The notes: a model not told the origin generated them from the letters alone. A stretch of DNA of 64,000 bases from Actinoplanes cyaneus (GCF_016862095.1 NZ_BOMH01000068.1:1-64000), one strand, 5' to 3'. Positions 17,303 through 26,427 are shown, counted from the first letter of the stretch. Translations and numbers: made by a program.

Positions 17303-18159
17303 GACAACGTCACCTCCTCATCGGGGACGATCCGGCGCTGCACCCAGGTGATCAGGAGCACCAGCAGGAGCAGCACCACGGCCATCGCGGATGCCAGCCC
17401 GATCTGGCGGAACTGGAACGCGGTCTCGTAGGCGCGGATCACGAACGTGCGGGTGCCGTTCGCGCCGCCGGTCATGATGAACGGGATCTCGAACACCGAG
17501 AGGCTGCCGGAGATCGCCAGGATGAAACTGAGCCCGATGATCCGGCGGATTCCGGGCGCGATGATGAACCGGAACTGGTGCCACCGATTCGCACCGTCGA
17601 TCTCGGCGGCCTCGTAGAGGTCCGGCGGAATGGACTGGATCGCGCCGAGGAACAGCACGAAACTGAGCCCGGTGAACCGCCAGACCGAGGTGCCGGCCAG
17701 CGAGTAGTTCGCGATGTCCGGGTCTCCGAGCCACAGGTGATCGCCGCTGACGCCGAGGAATCCGAGAACCGTGTCGAGCGTGCCGCCCGGCTGGAACAGG
17801 TAGAGGAAGACGAATCCGACCGCGACGCCGTTGAGCAGGTACGGGAAGAACAGAATGCCCTTGAACAGGTTCCGCAGCCGGCGCTGGAACGTGAGCACCA
17901 CCGCGAAGTAGAGCGCGACCGCGATCTGCAGGAACGACGCCGCGAAGTAGTAGAGGCTGACCAGGAACACCCGCCGGTATTCCTCGTCGGTGAGGACCCG
18001 CACGTAATTGCCGAGGCCGGCGCCGGTCATCGTGGGGCTGAGCCCGTCCCATTTGTGGAAGCTGTACCAGACCATGTTCGCGACCGGCACGTAGGTGAAC
18101 GTGATCAGCAGCGCGAGCGCCGGCGCGAGATAGAGCCAGTGGGTTCGTGCCTTCGTCAC
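17299..18159 (-). CDS. carbohydrate ABC transporter permease, MalF type
   Basis: A 286-residue membrane protein with six helices and the cytoplasmic EAA motif EAAEIDGANRWHQFRFII. The N-terminal helix is WLYLAPALALLITFTYVPV. GTG 18159 overlaps the stop of the binding-protein gene (ATGAAGTGACG), so the three transport genes are translationally linked. Half of the heterodimeric channel with the MalG-type subunit. Confidence 0.9.
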   Translation of the reverse strand: MTKARTHWLYLAPALALLITFTYVPVANMVWYSFHKWDGLSPTMTGAGLGNYVRVLTDEEYRRVFLVSLYYFAASFLQIAVALYFAVVLTFQRRLRNLFKGILFFPYLLNGVAVGFVFLYLFQPGGTLDTVLGFLGVSGDHLWLGDPDIANYSLAGTSVWRFTGLSFVLFLGAIQSIPPDLYEAAEIDGANRWHQFRFIIAPGIRRIIGLSFILAISGSLSVFEIPFIMTGGANGTRTFVIRAYETAFQFRQIGLASAMAVVLLLLVLLITWVQRRIVPDEEVTLS

Positions 18160-19463
18160 TTCATGACCGCCGCTTGCGCCTTGCCCCAGCGCCCGTTCAG
18201 GTCGGCGAAGTAGGACTCCTTGTCGCCCTTGGCCGCGCCGCGGGCGATGTCGACCAGCTTCTGCCGGTAGATGTTGCCGGCCAGATCGATCTCGGACTCC
18301 TTGATGATCTGGTCCTCCCTACCGGCGTTCGTGGTCGCGGCCGGGATCTCCATGAGGTCGACGCCGGTGTCCTGGAACGCCTGCAGCGCGGGCGGCAGCG
18401 GCTGCCCGGTGGCCGGCGGGATCGCCTGCTGGTCCTGGGCGAAACCGGACTCGTTGACGAAGAAGTCCAGCCAGGCCTTCGCGGTCGCCTTGTTCTTGGA
18501 GTTCTTGCTGACCCCGGCCTTGTAGTCGCCTTCGATCCGGGAGTGGAACCTCCCGCCGGTCTGGACCGGGAACGGCCAGAACGCGATGTCGTCGGGGTTT
18601 GCGCCGGCGGCCTTCGCGGCGTCCCTCAGCTGCGGGACCGCCCAGGAGCCGAGGACCATCGTGGCCACCTTGCCGGTGGCGATCATCGGCTTGGAGCCCT
18701 CCCAGTTGGTGGTCAGCGGGTCCTTCTCGCTGAGTCCCTGGTGGACGATGTCGAACAGCAGGCCGTCGGTGGTGTATTGGATCTTGCCGGGCTGCCACGG
18801 CGACGGGTCGGCCGGGAACTTCTCGTTGATCTGCGGGTCGTTCACGATCGCGCGCTGCGAGTTGAAGAAGCTCAGCGGCCAGCCGTCCTTGTAGTTCGTG
18901 TAGTACGGGACGGCCCCGGTCTTCGACTTGATGGCCCGCAACCCGGTCAGGAACTCCTCGGGCGTCTTCGGCGGCGCGGTGACCCCGGCCTGCGCCCAGA
19001 CGCGCTTGTTGACGACCATGCCCTGGGCGACGCCACCGATCGACAAGCCGTAGACCTGGCCGCCGTACGCCTTCTCGTCGATGAACCGGTACTTCGGCCG
19101 CAACTCCTCGACGCTGCCGAGCGGCTCGAAGAACTGGGCGAGCTGGTCGACCGGCACGGTGTTCGGGACGAGCAGCACGTCGCCGTAGTCGCCGGAGCTC
19201 AACTGGGTGGTGACATCACCCTCGTAGTCGGTGACCGGCTCGAAGCTGACCTTGGTGCCGGGGTGCTCGGCGGTGAACTTCCTGGCGTACTCGGGAAGGG
19301 TCGTGGTCGCCAGATCGGTGCGGTTCGTGAGGACCGTGATCTCGCCCGTGATGTCACCGGCGAAGTCGGCGGGCCCGGTCGAGTCGTCACCGGCGCCGCC
19401 GGTGCAGCCGGCGAGGAGCGTGGTGGCGACAGCGATCGCGAGGAGGTTCCTGATTATGGGCAT
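18156..19463 (-). CDS. extracellular sugar-binding lipoprotein (ABC importer)
   Basis: A 435-residue family 1 solute-binding protein. A lipoprotein signal peptide MPIIRNLLAIAVATTLLAGC puts the lipidated Cys at residue 20. The mature protein has the usual features of sugar-binding proteins (ITVLTNRTDL opening, GSWAVPQLRDAA, a hinge-proximal KAKAWLDFF-like helix). ATG 19463 is chosen because it begins the signal peptide. It captures oligosaccharide for the MalFG permeases; mannan-derived sugars are inferred from the operon. Confidence 0.9.
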   Translation of the reverse strand: MPIIRNLLAIAVATTLLAGCTGGAGDDSTGPADFAGDITGEITVLTNRTDLATTTLPEYARKFTAEHPGTKVSFEPVTDYEGDVTTQLSSGDYGDVLLVPNTVPVDQLAQFFEPLGSVEELRPKYRFIDEKAYGGQVYGLSIGGVAQGMVVNKRVWAQAGVTAPPKTPEEFLTGLRAIKSKTGAVPYYTNYKDGWPLSFFNSQRAIVNDPQINEKFPADPSPWQPGKIQYTTDGLLFDIVHQGLSEKDPLTTNWEGSKPMIATGKVATMVLGSWAVPQLRDAAKAAGANPDDIAFWPFPVQTGGRFHSRIEGDYKAGVSKNSKNKATAKAWLDFFVNESGFAQDQQAIPPATGQPLPPALQAFQDTGVDLMEIPAATTNAGREDQIIKESEIDLAGNIYRQKLVDIARGAAKGDKESYFADLNGRWGKAQAAVMK

Positions 19464-19540
19464 ACGGGTGTCCGTCCTGCTCAGCATCGGTTTTCGCGCC
19501 TGGGGGGAGCGGCGCGGGAGGGCCTCAGCATGCCGCCGCC

Positions 19541-19586
19541 ATGACATCGACGTCAAGCTTAGATTAATAATTTATCTAGTCATGAC
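19541..19586. promoter_or_regulatory. AT-rich promoter/operator region of the mannan operon
   Basis: An AT island in GC-rich DNA between the LacI-like gene and the binding-protein gene. It holds the imperfect 17-bp palindrome AGATTAATAATTTATCT (19561-19577, 3 mismatches), a TGACATCGACGTCA element (19542-19555) and GTCATGAC at 19579-19586. On the minus strand a TTGACG could act as a -35 box. It is the likely control point for the transport operon; the binding factor could be the ROK regulator at 20540. Confidence 0.5.
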
Positions 19587-19620
19587 ATAGGTGGACGCGC
19601 TCGTGACCACCGCCCGCGGC

Positions 19621-20460
19621 TCAGCCGCCGACGGTGCTCTCGCGCACGACGATGTGAGCCGGCGGAGCCTCGTAGACCTCCGCGGGACGTCCCGACATCG
19701 CATCGGAGAGCGCCATCGCGGCCAGCTCGCCGATCCGGCCGACGTCGTGACTCATCGCGGACAACGCGGGCGTCGCGAGCTGGCACAGCGGTGAGTCGTC
19801 CCAGGCCACCACGGACACGTCGGCGGGCACCGACAGGCCACGATCGGCGATCGCCTGCAGCCCGCCGATCGCCATCACATCGTTGTCGAAGACCAGCGCG
19901 GTCGGCCGCTCCGGCGCCGCGAGAAGCGAGGACGTGGCGGTGAGGCCCGCGTCGTACGAGTAATCGCCCTCCACCTGGACCAGCAGCAGACCGTGAGCCT
20001 CGCTCTCGGCCCGGAACCCGGATCGCCGCAACTGCGTGTGCGCAAACGACGTCGGCCCACTGACCTGCGCGATCAGCCGATGACCCAGACCGGACAGGAA
20101 CGACACGGCCTCACGGGCGAACCCGGCGTCGTCGGTCCAGACCGTGGGCAGCCCGTCCGCCGTGGAGGGGTCGCCGATCACCACGGCCGGCAGCTCCAGC
20201 CGCTTGACCAGCGCGACCCGCTCGTCCGACGGTGTCAGGTCCACCAGGATCACCCCGTCGACGCGGCGCTCGGCGGACCAGCGCTGGTAGACCGCGGTCT
20301 CGGCGGCACGGTCCGGCACGACCCGCACCAGCACGGAGGTCCCGGCCGGGGTGAGCACGCGCTCGAGACCCTCGAGGAACTCGTGGTAATACGCCTCCTC
20401 GCCGAGCACCTGCGACGCCCGGGCCAGCACCAGCCCGACCCGTCCTGCCGTACCCGCCAC
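19621..20460 (-). CDS. LacI-like sugar-sensing protein without HTH domain
   Basis: A 279-residue protein covering only the periplasmic-binding-like effector domain of LacI/GalR regulators (RVGLVLARASQVLGEEAYYH at the N-terminus, then VDGVILVD, VVIGDPST, VFDNDVMAIGGLQAI, DVSVVAWDDSPL). The usual 55-60-residue DNA-binding headpiece is absent. Only 79 bp separates its start from the divergent ROK gene and no HTH is encoded there in any frame. It has no signal peptide, so it is cytoplasmic. It may sense sugar and act through another protein, possibly the divergent ROK factor. Confidence 0.8.
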   Translation of the reverse strand: MAGTAGRVGLVLARASQVLGEEAYYHEFLEGLERVLTPAGTSVLVRVVPDRAAETAVYQRWSAERRVDGVILVDLTPSDERVALVKRLELPAVVIGDPSTADGLPTVWTDDAGFAREAVSFLSGLGHRLIAQVSGPTSFAHTQLRRSGFRAESEAHGLLLVQVEGDYSYDAGLTATSSLLAAPERPTALVFDNDVMAIGGLQAIADRGLSVPADVSVVAWDDSPLCQLATPALSAMSHDVGRIGELAAMALSDAMSGRPAEVYEAPPAHIVVRESTVGG

Positions 20461-20539
20461 CGGTGTCCCCCTTCGATGCTGCCCGCCGCCAGGTACGGTA
20501 GCGCCTGTTGGTCAGCGGGAGATCGGAGTCCTGAGGCGG

Positions 20540-21697
20540 ATGGCGCGTCGTGAAGCCCCCGCGGCCGGGCCGGGCAGCCGCGCCCTGATCGTCGACGTGA
20601 TCCGGTCGGCGAACACGATCAGCCGCGTCGAGCTCGCGGACCTGACCGGGCTCACCCAGCCGTCGATCTCGATCATCGTGCGCGAGCTGATCACGGACGG
20701 GATCATCCACGAGACAGGATCCACCGATTCGGTACGGGGCAAGCCCCGCAAACTGATCTCGCTGAACCCGAACAACCGGTTCGGCGTCGGTATCCACCTC
20801 GGCCCGGAGACGGTCACGTGCGTCGCGATCGACCTGACCGGTGGTGTCGTCGGCCGGGAGGTCGTCCCGTTCACGGGCGCCGGCGCCGCCGCACTGGCCG
20901 GCCGGTTCGACGACTTCACCCAGGCCCTGGACCTGCCCCGCGAGCGCATCGAGGGGCTGGCCGTGGTCGGCCCGGCCGGGAACACCGGGCTCGGCGGCGC
21001 CCTGCGTGCCGAGCTGACGTCGTCGATAGGGCTGCCGGTCATCGTCGAGAACGATGCCGCGGCGGCCGCGCTCGGCGAGTTCTGGAGCCGTCGCGTCTCG
21101 CGTGAACAGTCGTTCGGCTGCATCTACGTCGGCGCCGGGATCGGGGCCGGCTTCGTCTTCGGCGGCGCGCTGTTCCGGGGCGCCAGCTTCGACGCCGGCG
21201 AGCTCGGCCACATGTCGATCGCCTTCGACGGCCGGGAATGCCCGTGCGGCAACCGGGGCTGCGTCGAGCGGTACGCGTCGACCACCGCCGTCGTCGCCGA
21301 GGCCCGCGCGACCCCGCTCGGGCGGCGGCTCGGCCTGGAGGGCGCGACCACGGCCGGCGCGTACGACCTGATCTCGCGCGCGGCGGTGAACGGCGACCGG
21401 GACGCCCACGCGATCGTCGACCAGGCCGCGGCGTACCTCAGCGTCGCCGTGACGTCGATGGTGAACCTTCTCGACCTGGGCCGCCTGGTGCTGACCGGCC
21501 CCGGGGTGGCCCTGGCCGGCGCGATCCACGCCCGGCGGCTGCGCGGCCACCTGGACCGCACCGCCCATGCGCGCCGCCGGCACGGCATCGTCGTCGAGCT
21601 CTCCGCGCAACCCCGCGACACCGCTGCCATCGGAGCGGCGGCCCTTGTGGTGCAGGCCTCGATTGCGCCCGGCCACACCCCCGGTCAGGCGTACTGA
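20540..21697 (+). CDS. ROK family transcriptional regulator
   Basis: A 385-residue NagC/XylR-type regulator. The N-terminal HTH lies at about residues 17-65 (IRSANTISRVELADLTGLTQ). The sugar kinase-like domain keeps the catalytic Asp172 (VENDAAAAA), and the ROK zinc site has His224 (ELGHM) with Cys234, Cys236 and Cys241 (CPCGNRGC). Such proteins repress sugar genes and release DNA on binding sugar or sugar phosphate. Divergent from the LacI-like gene; likely controls the mannan locus. Confidence 0.9.
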   Translation: MARREAPAAGPGSRALIVDVIRSANTISRVELADLTGLTQPSISIIVRELITDGIIHETGSTDSVRGKPRKLISLNPNNRFGVGIHLGPETVTCVAIDLTGGVVGREVVPFTGAGAAALAGRFDDFTQALDLPRERIEGLAVVGPAGNTGLGGALRAELTSSIGLPVIVENDAAAAALGEFWSRRVSREQSFGCIYVGAGIGAGFVFGGALFRGASFDAGELGHMSIAFDGRECPCGNRGCVERYASTTAVVAEARATPLGRRLGLEGATTAGAYDLISRAAVNGDRDAHAIVDQAAAYLSVAVTSMVNLLDLGRLVLTGPGVALAGAIHARRLRGHLDRTAHARRRHGIVVELSAQPRDTAAIGAAALVVQASIAPGHTPGQAY

Positions 21698-21824
21698 CCT
21701 GGGGTTTCGAGCCGGTCCAGGGTTCCGGGGATCGGCGTACGGGGCGGATCGGGCGGCGTCGGCGTGCCAGTATGGGGGCCGCTTCGGCGAAAGCCGGACC
21801 GACCTCGGGGGAGGAACCAGCTCG

Positions 21825-23570
21825 ATGAGCCAGGAAACGGCACCCGCCGACACCGGCAGACAGGCCGCGGTTCCCCCGGCCCAGCGGCCGGCCGGCGACC
21901 GGGCCGGGCCGGGATCGCGCTGGCGGCCGTGGATGACCCTCGTGGTGATCCTGCTGTTCCTCGGTCAGATGGCGGCCGGCATGGTGACCGCGGCCCGGCA
22001 ACAGTCACCGACCGTGGACGAGCCGGTCTACATCGGGACCGCTGTCACCTACCTCCACGATCACCGGTTCACCTACAATTACGAGCATCCACCGCTGGCG
22101 AAACTCGTCATCGCGTCCGGTCTCGCCTTCATCGACGTGCGGCTCGACAAGCCGTACCCGGTTCATCCGTCGGATCTCGGCAAGGCGGCCCTGTACGAGG
22201 GCGGCAACGACGCCCAGCACGTGCTCCTCGTCGCGCGGCTGCCGATGATCGTCCTGACGCTGCTGTTCGGCCTGGTGGTGTTCGCCTTCGCCAGGGACCT
22301 GACCGGCCCGATCGGCGGGCTGCTGGCGCTCGCGCTGTACGCGTTCTCGCCCGACGCCATCGCGTACGGTTCGCTGGCGAACGTCGACATGCCGTCCGCC
22401 GGCTTCCTGCTGACCGCGCTCTGGCTGCTCTGGCGGGCGCGCTCACGGCCGTACCGCTATCTGCCGCTGGCGGGTCTCGCGCTCGGCGCGTCCACTGCCT
22501 CGAAGATGAGCACGCTCCCGGCGGTGCCGATCGCCGGGCTGCTGGTCGTGCTGACGGTGTGGCACCTGACCCGCGACCGCGTCACCGGCAAGCGTCCCGT
22601 GCTGCGGCGTCTCGGGCTCGGCGTCGCGGTGGCCGCCGGGGTCGCCGCGATCTCGGTCGCCGTGGTCTGGGCCTGCTATCTGATCGTCGACCCGCACCTG
22701 CACTGGGTCTCGCCGAGGAGCGTGGGCCCGCTGACCGGGGTCAAGGCGAACCTCACGAACCTGCTGCCGTACCCGCTGCCGTACCGGGACGGGATGCGCT
22801 ACCAGTTCAACCTCGAGCACGCGACGTACTCCGGGTTCCTGTTCGGCGAGTCGTACCAGGGCGCGAAGTGGTATTACCTTCCGGCCGCGCTGCTGATCAA
22901 GGAGCCGATCGGGATGATCGTCCTCTGGATCATGGGCACGGTCGCCGTTCTGATCACCCCGCGGCTGCGGGCCGTCGGGCCGTACGTGCTGGTCCCGACC
23001 CTGCTGCTGACCGGGGTGGCGATGGCCGGGTCACGGAACTGGGGTGTCCGGTACGCGATCTTCGTGCCGGTGATCCTGGCCGTCGTCGCGGCCGCGGTCC
23101 TGGCGTACCGGCGGCGCTGGCTGCACGTGGCCGCGGGCGTGCTCGCGGCGTATGTGGCGGTCAGCTCGCTCAGCGCGTTCCCGTACTACCTGGCCTACTC
23201 CAACGAGGCGTTCGGCGGGGTGCAGGGGACCCACGAGATGCTGACCGACTCGAACGTCGACTGGGGCCAGGACCTGGGCCGACTCGGCGAACGCGTGAAA
23301 CAGGAGTACCCGGGGCAGCCGGTGTTCCTGATCTACAAGGGGCGCGGTGAGCCGGCGTACTACGGGATCACCGCGATCAGTCCGTTCACCGTGCCGCTCG
23401 ACCAGGTGCACGGCGTGATCGCGATCTCCGAGCGGTGCCTGGCCCCGAAAAGCTCGTGCCTGCCCGCCACCGGCGACCGCAAGGCCGCCCGCGCGCAACT
23501 CGACCGCATCCTGGCCACCAGCCGCAAGGACGAGCTGGTCGGCGGCTCCATCCAGATCTACCTCCGCTGA
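21825..23570 (+). CDS. GT39/PMT-type membrane mannosyltransferase
   Basis: A 581-residue polytopic membrane protein. A hydrophilic start is followed by about 10-12 helices. The first loop contains SPTVDEPVYIGTAVTY and EHPPLAKL; the DE pair and the HPP motif are hallmarks of ArnT/PMT-type GT-C enzymes that use polyprenyl-phosphate sugars outside the membrane. Later QDLGRLGE lies in a C-terminal domain. ATG 21825 has GGGGGAGG upstream and removes a poorly coding N-terminal extension. Substrate and acceptor are unknown; protein mannosylation is a possibility. Confidence 0.85.
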   Translation: MSQETAPADTGRQAAVPPAQRPAGDRAGPGSRWRPWMTLVVILLFLGQMAAGMVTAARQQSPTVDEPVYIGTAVTYLHDHRFTYNYEHPPLAKLVIASGLAFIDVRLDKPYPVHPSDLGKAALYEGGNDAQHVLLVARLPMIVLTLLFGLVVFAFARDLTGPIGGLLALALYAFSPDAIAYGSLANVDMPSAGFLLTALWLLWRARSRPYRYLPLAGLALGASTASKMSTLPAVPIAGLLVVLTVWHLTRDRVTGKRPVLRRLGLGVAVAAGVAAISVAVVWACYLIVDPHLHWVSPRSVGPLTGVKANLTNLLPYPLPYRDGMRYQFNLEHATYSGFLFGESYQGAKWYYLPAALLIKEPIGMIVLWIMGTVAVLITPRLRAVGPYVLVPTLLLTGVAMAGSRNWGVRYAIFVPVILAVVAAAVLAYRRRWLHVAAGVLAAYVAVSSLSAFPYYLAYSNEAFGGVQGTHEMLTDSNVDWGQDLGRLGERVKQEYPGQPVFLIYKGRGEPAYYGITAISPFTVPLDQVHGVIAISERCLAPKSSCLPATGDRKAARAQLDRILATSRKDELVGGSIQIYLR

Positions 23571-23691
23571 CCGGCCTCCCCGCCCCGGCGCCGTGACCCG
23601 ACCGTTACGCCGAGTGCCGTTTGCGGCGGGAGGAGCAGGGAATCCCGGCCCGCCGCAAGAGTGAACGATCTTCTGGTTGGGGGGAGGCCCA

Positions 23692-24237
23692 GTGACCGCG
23701 CTGGCCGAGAATGATCTGCGGGACCGCCGGACGAAGATACGCGAGCGGGAGTTGCTGCTGGCGCTGGAACGGTGGGCGCCGGCCTACCGTGACGTGGCCG
23801 GCGACGTTCTGACGTACGTCTTCGAGATCGCCGAGGCCACCGAGCCCGAGCGCGACTGGCTGCGGCAGCGGGTCGCGGCGAACGGACTGCCCGCCACGCC
23901 CGGGCCGACCCACGAGCAGCTGCGCGCCGCCGGCCGGCACGCCAACGCCGCCGCCAGCGCCGCGTTCCTCGCCGGTGACTACGGTCGCGCCCGTGACCTG
24001 GTCGACGACGCCCGGGCCTACGGCGCGCTGTTCGAGAGCGAGTGGGTCAAGCTGCACCAGTTCATCAGCGCCAAGGCAGGGTATGTCCCCGTCATGACCG
24101 AGAACGAGGAACTTCCCGAGCTCACCGAGCGCCCCGACATCGAACGTCCGGTCGACCTGCAGGACGCACCCCGCCACGAGAAGCCCGGCCCGGTTCCCGT
24201 CCCGCAGGAAAAGCCGGACGACAAACCCGGGAGCTGA
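23692..24237 (+). CDS. uncharacterised helical protein (181 aa)
   Basis: A GTG start with a strong Shine-Dalgarno (GGGGGGAGG) 5-13 nt upstream. The first 140 residues are mostly helical (ALAENDLRDRRTKIRERELL, then LRAAGRHANAAASAAFLAGD). The last 40 are acidic and Pro-rich (KPGPVPVPQEKPDDKPGS), probably disordered. I do not recognise a family. It follows the PMT gene by 121 bp and is followed by a REP-like hairpin. Confidence 0.65.
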   Translation: MTALAENDLRDRRTKIRERELLLALERWAPAYRDVAGDVLTYVFEIAEATEPERDWLRQRVAANGLPATPGPTHEQLRAAGRHANAAASAAFLAGDYGRARDLVDDARAYGALFESEWVKLHQFISAKAGYVPVMTENEELPELTERPDIERPVDLQDAPRHEKPGPVPVPQEKPDDKPGS

Positions 24238-24344
24238 CTGCAACCGCCGGCCGGCGCTGACGCTCGGTCCGGGAGCTGACCGCGACCCGTCGGCACCGCC
24301 CGGCGCCAGCCCTGCTTCCGTGCCGGGCGGGCAGCGCGGCTCAC

Positions 24345-24411
24345 GCTTGCCGGCTGGTGCTCACGGTCGTTCCTCGTGCCTCATAACGACCGTGAGCACC
24401 AGCCGGCAAGC
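24345..24411. repeat. REP-like hairpin, copy 2 (27-bp perfect arms)
   Basis: Arms 24345-24371 and 24385-24411 are perfectly complementary over 27 bp with a 13-nt loop. The core is GGCTGGTGCTCACGGTCGTT and its complement. The roughly 50 bp to the left (from 24296: CGGCGCC.GCCCTGC.TCCGTG) also matches the left flank of the copy at 46769, so the mobile or duplicated unit is larger than the hairpin. Confidence 0.85.
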
Positions 24412-24666
24412 TCGCGCCGCCGCAACGTGCTTCTCTGTCGCACATCGCGCGGTCCTTCTCGCTCCGGTGGGTGGGCGGCGGGCGATGTAGGGGAACCTGC
24501 GGCCGGTGATCAGGGGTGGAGGGCCCGGGGTGAGCACCGCGAAGGCCCGGTTGGTGAGAACCTGCGGGCCCTCGGCGCCGTCGTCGGCGGCCCAGCGGTG
24601 CATCACCGCCACGATCTCGTCGACCGTCCCGGCCTGAGTGGGGAAGACCTTGCCGTTCAGGAGCAT
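24361..24666 (-). pseudogene. small ORF, possible truncated gene ending in the REP hairpin
   Basis: From ATG 24666 it reads MLLNGKVFPTQAGTVDEIVA and on for 101 codons. Third positions are strongly G/C through about residue 70 (ITGRRFPYIARRPPTG), then the pattern breaks down and the frame runs through the inverted repeat to a stop. This suggests a real gene whose 3' end was replaced or lost at the repeat. I do not recognise the protein. It is divergent from the GNAT gene by 30 bp. Confidence 0.45.
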
Positions 24667-24696
24667 GATCGGCGTGATCGCATGCCGGGTCCGGCG

Positions 24697-25245
24697 ATGG
24701 TCCAGAATCTGATCGTGACCTCCGACGCCCGGCCGCCGGGAAACCTTGTCATCCGCCGCTATGAGGCCGGCGACGCCGGTGACACCTGGCGGGTCTTCCG
24801 GGCAGCCGTCCACGGCACGGCCAGCCGCGACTACACCGCCGAACAGATCGAGGCGTGGGCACCGCCGAGCGTCGACGAGGCCCGGTGGCAGGAACGTCGC
24901 TCGGCCTCGAGAACCTACGTCGCCTGCTGGGACGGCGCCGTCGTAGGCTTCGGTGACTTCACCGGCGACGGCGTGCTGGACATGCTTTTCGTCCACCCCG
25001 ACGTCGGCGGCCGCGGCGTGGCTCGCGCGCTGGTCACCCGAATCCTGCGGGAGGCGGCCGCCGACGGTCACCAGGGGTTGCGGGTGCACGCCAGCCGCAC
25101 GGCGAAACCCGCCTTCGAACGGTTCGGGTTCGCCGTCGACGCCACCCGGCTGGCCGAGATCCGCGGGCAGCAGCTGCAGAACTTCGACATGAGCATCGTC
25201 TTCGAGCCGGACAGCAGCGCCGGAACTGCCCCGCGAGACGGGTGA
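24697..25245 (+). CDS. GNAT family N-acetyltransferase
   Basis: A 182-residue acetyltransferase. It opens GNLVIRRYEAGDAGDTWRVF, typical of GNAT N-termini. The acetyl-CoA loop is DMLFVHPDVGGRGVARALV (V-x3-x-GxGxA form), and ERFGFAVDATR with QQLQNFDMSI matches the C-terminal strands. It resembles the YafP-like subgroup, which acetylates small molecules. ATG 24697 is chosen; GTG 24715 is an alternative. Target unknown. Confidence 0.85.
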   Translation: MVQNLIVTSDARPPGNLVIRRYEAGDAGDTWRVFRAAVHGTASRDYTAEQIEAWAPPSVDEARWQERRSASRTYVACWDGAVVGFGDFTGDGVLDMLFVHPDVGGRGVARALVTRILREAAADGHQGLRVHASRTAKPAFERFGFAVDATRLAEIRGQQLQNFDMSIVFEPDSSAGTAPRDG

Positions 25246-25333
25246 TCGGCCGCATCGGCTGATCGGAGGCGATCGAGCGATGATCGGCTATTTCCATGTG
25301 CGACGGACCGTCCGGGGCGCCTAGGAAAGAGCC

Positions 25334-26053
25334 ATGACCAACGAGGTGACCGTTCCGCTGCTGCCCTGCGCGTCGATCGACGACATCGAGACCTTCTACC
25401 GGGCTCTCGGCTTCAGCACCACGTACAAGCAGCGCAAACCCAACCCCTGCATGGGACTCCAGCGTGAAGACCTGAACCTGCAGTTCTTCGAGATGGCCGG
25501 CTTCGACGCAGAGCAGTCCTACGGCTCCTGTCTCGTGCTCACCCCGGACATCGCGGGACTGCACCGTGCTTTCGCTGCCGGCATGCGGGCCGCGTACGGC
25601 AAAGTCCTGGTGTCCGGAATCCCGCGGATGACCCGGCCCAGGGCTCGGAAGAACGCCGATGGGGTGGGCGGGTTCAGCGTCATCGACCCGGGTGGCAACT
25701 GGATCCGCGTCTTCCAGCACGCCCCCACGGCGCCTGCGCCGGCACCCGAACCCGCCGGCCGGCTCGCCAAGGCGCTGGCGAACGCCGTCGTGCTGGCCGA
25801 CTCCAAGGGTGACGCGGGCCAGGCAGCCCGCATTCTCGACAGCGCGCTGGCTCGCCCGCGGGCCGACGACGACCCGGTGACCCACGTCGAGGTTCTGGTG
25901 TACCGCGCGGAACTGGCGATGACGCTTCATGACCGGGACACCGCAACGGAGATGCTGGCCCGCGCCGAGCACATCGCGCTGAACGCGGACGAGACCCTAC
26001 GGGCGGCGCCGACCTTCGAGATCGCTGCCGACCTCGCGGCCGCGTTGCGATGA
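25334..26053 (+). CDS. VOC (glyoxalase/bleomycin resistance-type) protein with helical tail
   Basis: A 239-residue protein. Residues 1-125 form a glyoxalase-like domain (VPLLPCASIDDIETFYRALG opening, GGFSVIDPGGNWIRVFQ closing). Residues 140-239 form a Pro linker and helical repeats resembling TPR-like pairs (GDAGQAARILDSALA, RDTATEMLARAEHIAL). Bleomycin-resistance-like members bind drugs or metals; here the activity is unknown. The fused helical tail is not typical of simple VOC resistance proteins. Confidence 0.8.
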   Translation: MTNEVTVPLLPCASIDDIETFYRALGFSTTYKQRKPNPCMGLQREDLNLQFFEMAGFDAEQSYGSCLVLTPDIAGLHRAFAAGMRAAYGKVLVSGIPRMTRPRARKNADGVGGFSVIDPGGNWIRVFQHAPTAPAPAPEPAGRLAKALANAVVLADSKGDAGQAARILDSALARPRADDDPVTHVEVLVYRAELAMTLHDRDTATEMLARAEHIALNADETLRAAPTFEIAADLAAALR

Positions 26054-26427
26054 CTCCGGGGCGCAGTCGATGCTTCCTCATCGGCTGGAAGCGTCGCGCT
26101 CTATGAGCCCTCAGCTAATAGGTCCCGGCAGCCCGCCGTCGCACCTGGCCGTACCTCCGTAATCGTCTCCACACCGGTCGACCGTGGTGTGGAGATGTGG
26201 TGGAGAAGAGACGCGGAGTTCCCCGTTCCCGCCCTCGCCGTCGTGGATCTGCACTCGGTGGTGAGTTGTTCCCTGTGCGCCGTCACTTGTGCCCGGTGCT
26301 GGGCGTGCGTTGTCATCCGGGGAATCGAACCCCTGCACCTGCCCGCGGCGCGCCAAGAAAGGAGCCGATTTGCCCGCCGGCTCTCGGGTGCGTGCACGCC
26401 TCCACGTCGGCTACCTGCTCCGCGTCC
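26054..26427. other. non-coding stretch with a tRNA T-arm-like sequence
   Basis: No supported gene is present. On the minus strand 26311-26340 reads GGTGCAGGGGTTCGATTCCC and then CGGATGACA, matching a tRNA T-arm (GGGG, TTCGATT, CCCC) and 3' acceptor half. No D-arm, anticodon arm or 5' acceptor strand can be found 5' of it. It may be a tRNA remnant of the kind left at integration sites, or chance. The rest (26100-26300) is anonymous. Confidence 0.4.

Noticed and set aside
26311..26340. Functional tRNA gene
   Set aside because: Only a T-arm-like part is present. The 5' acceptor strand, D-arm and anticodon arm are missing, and one T-stem pair is mismatched.
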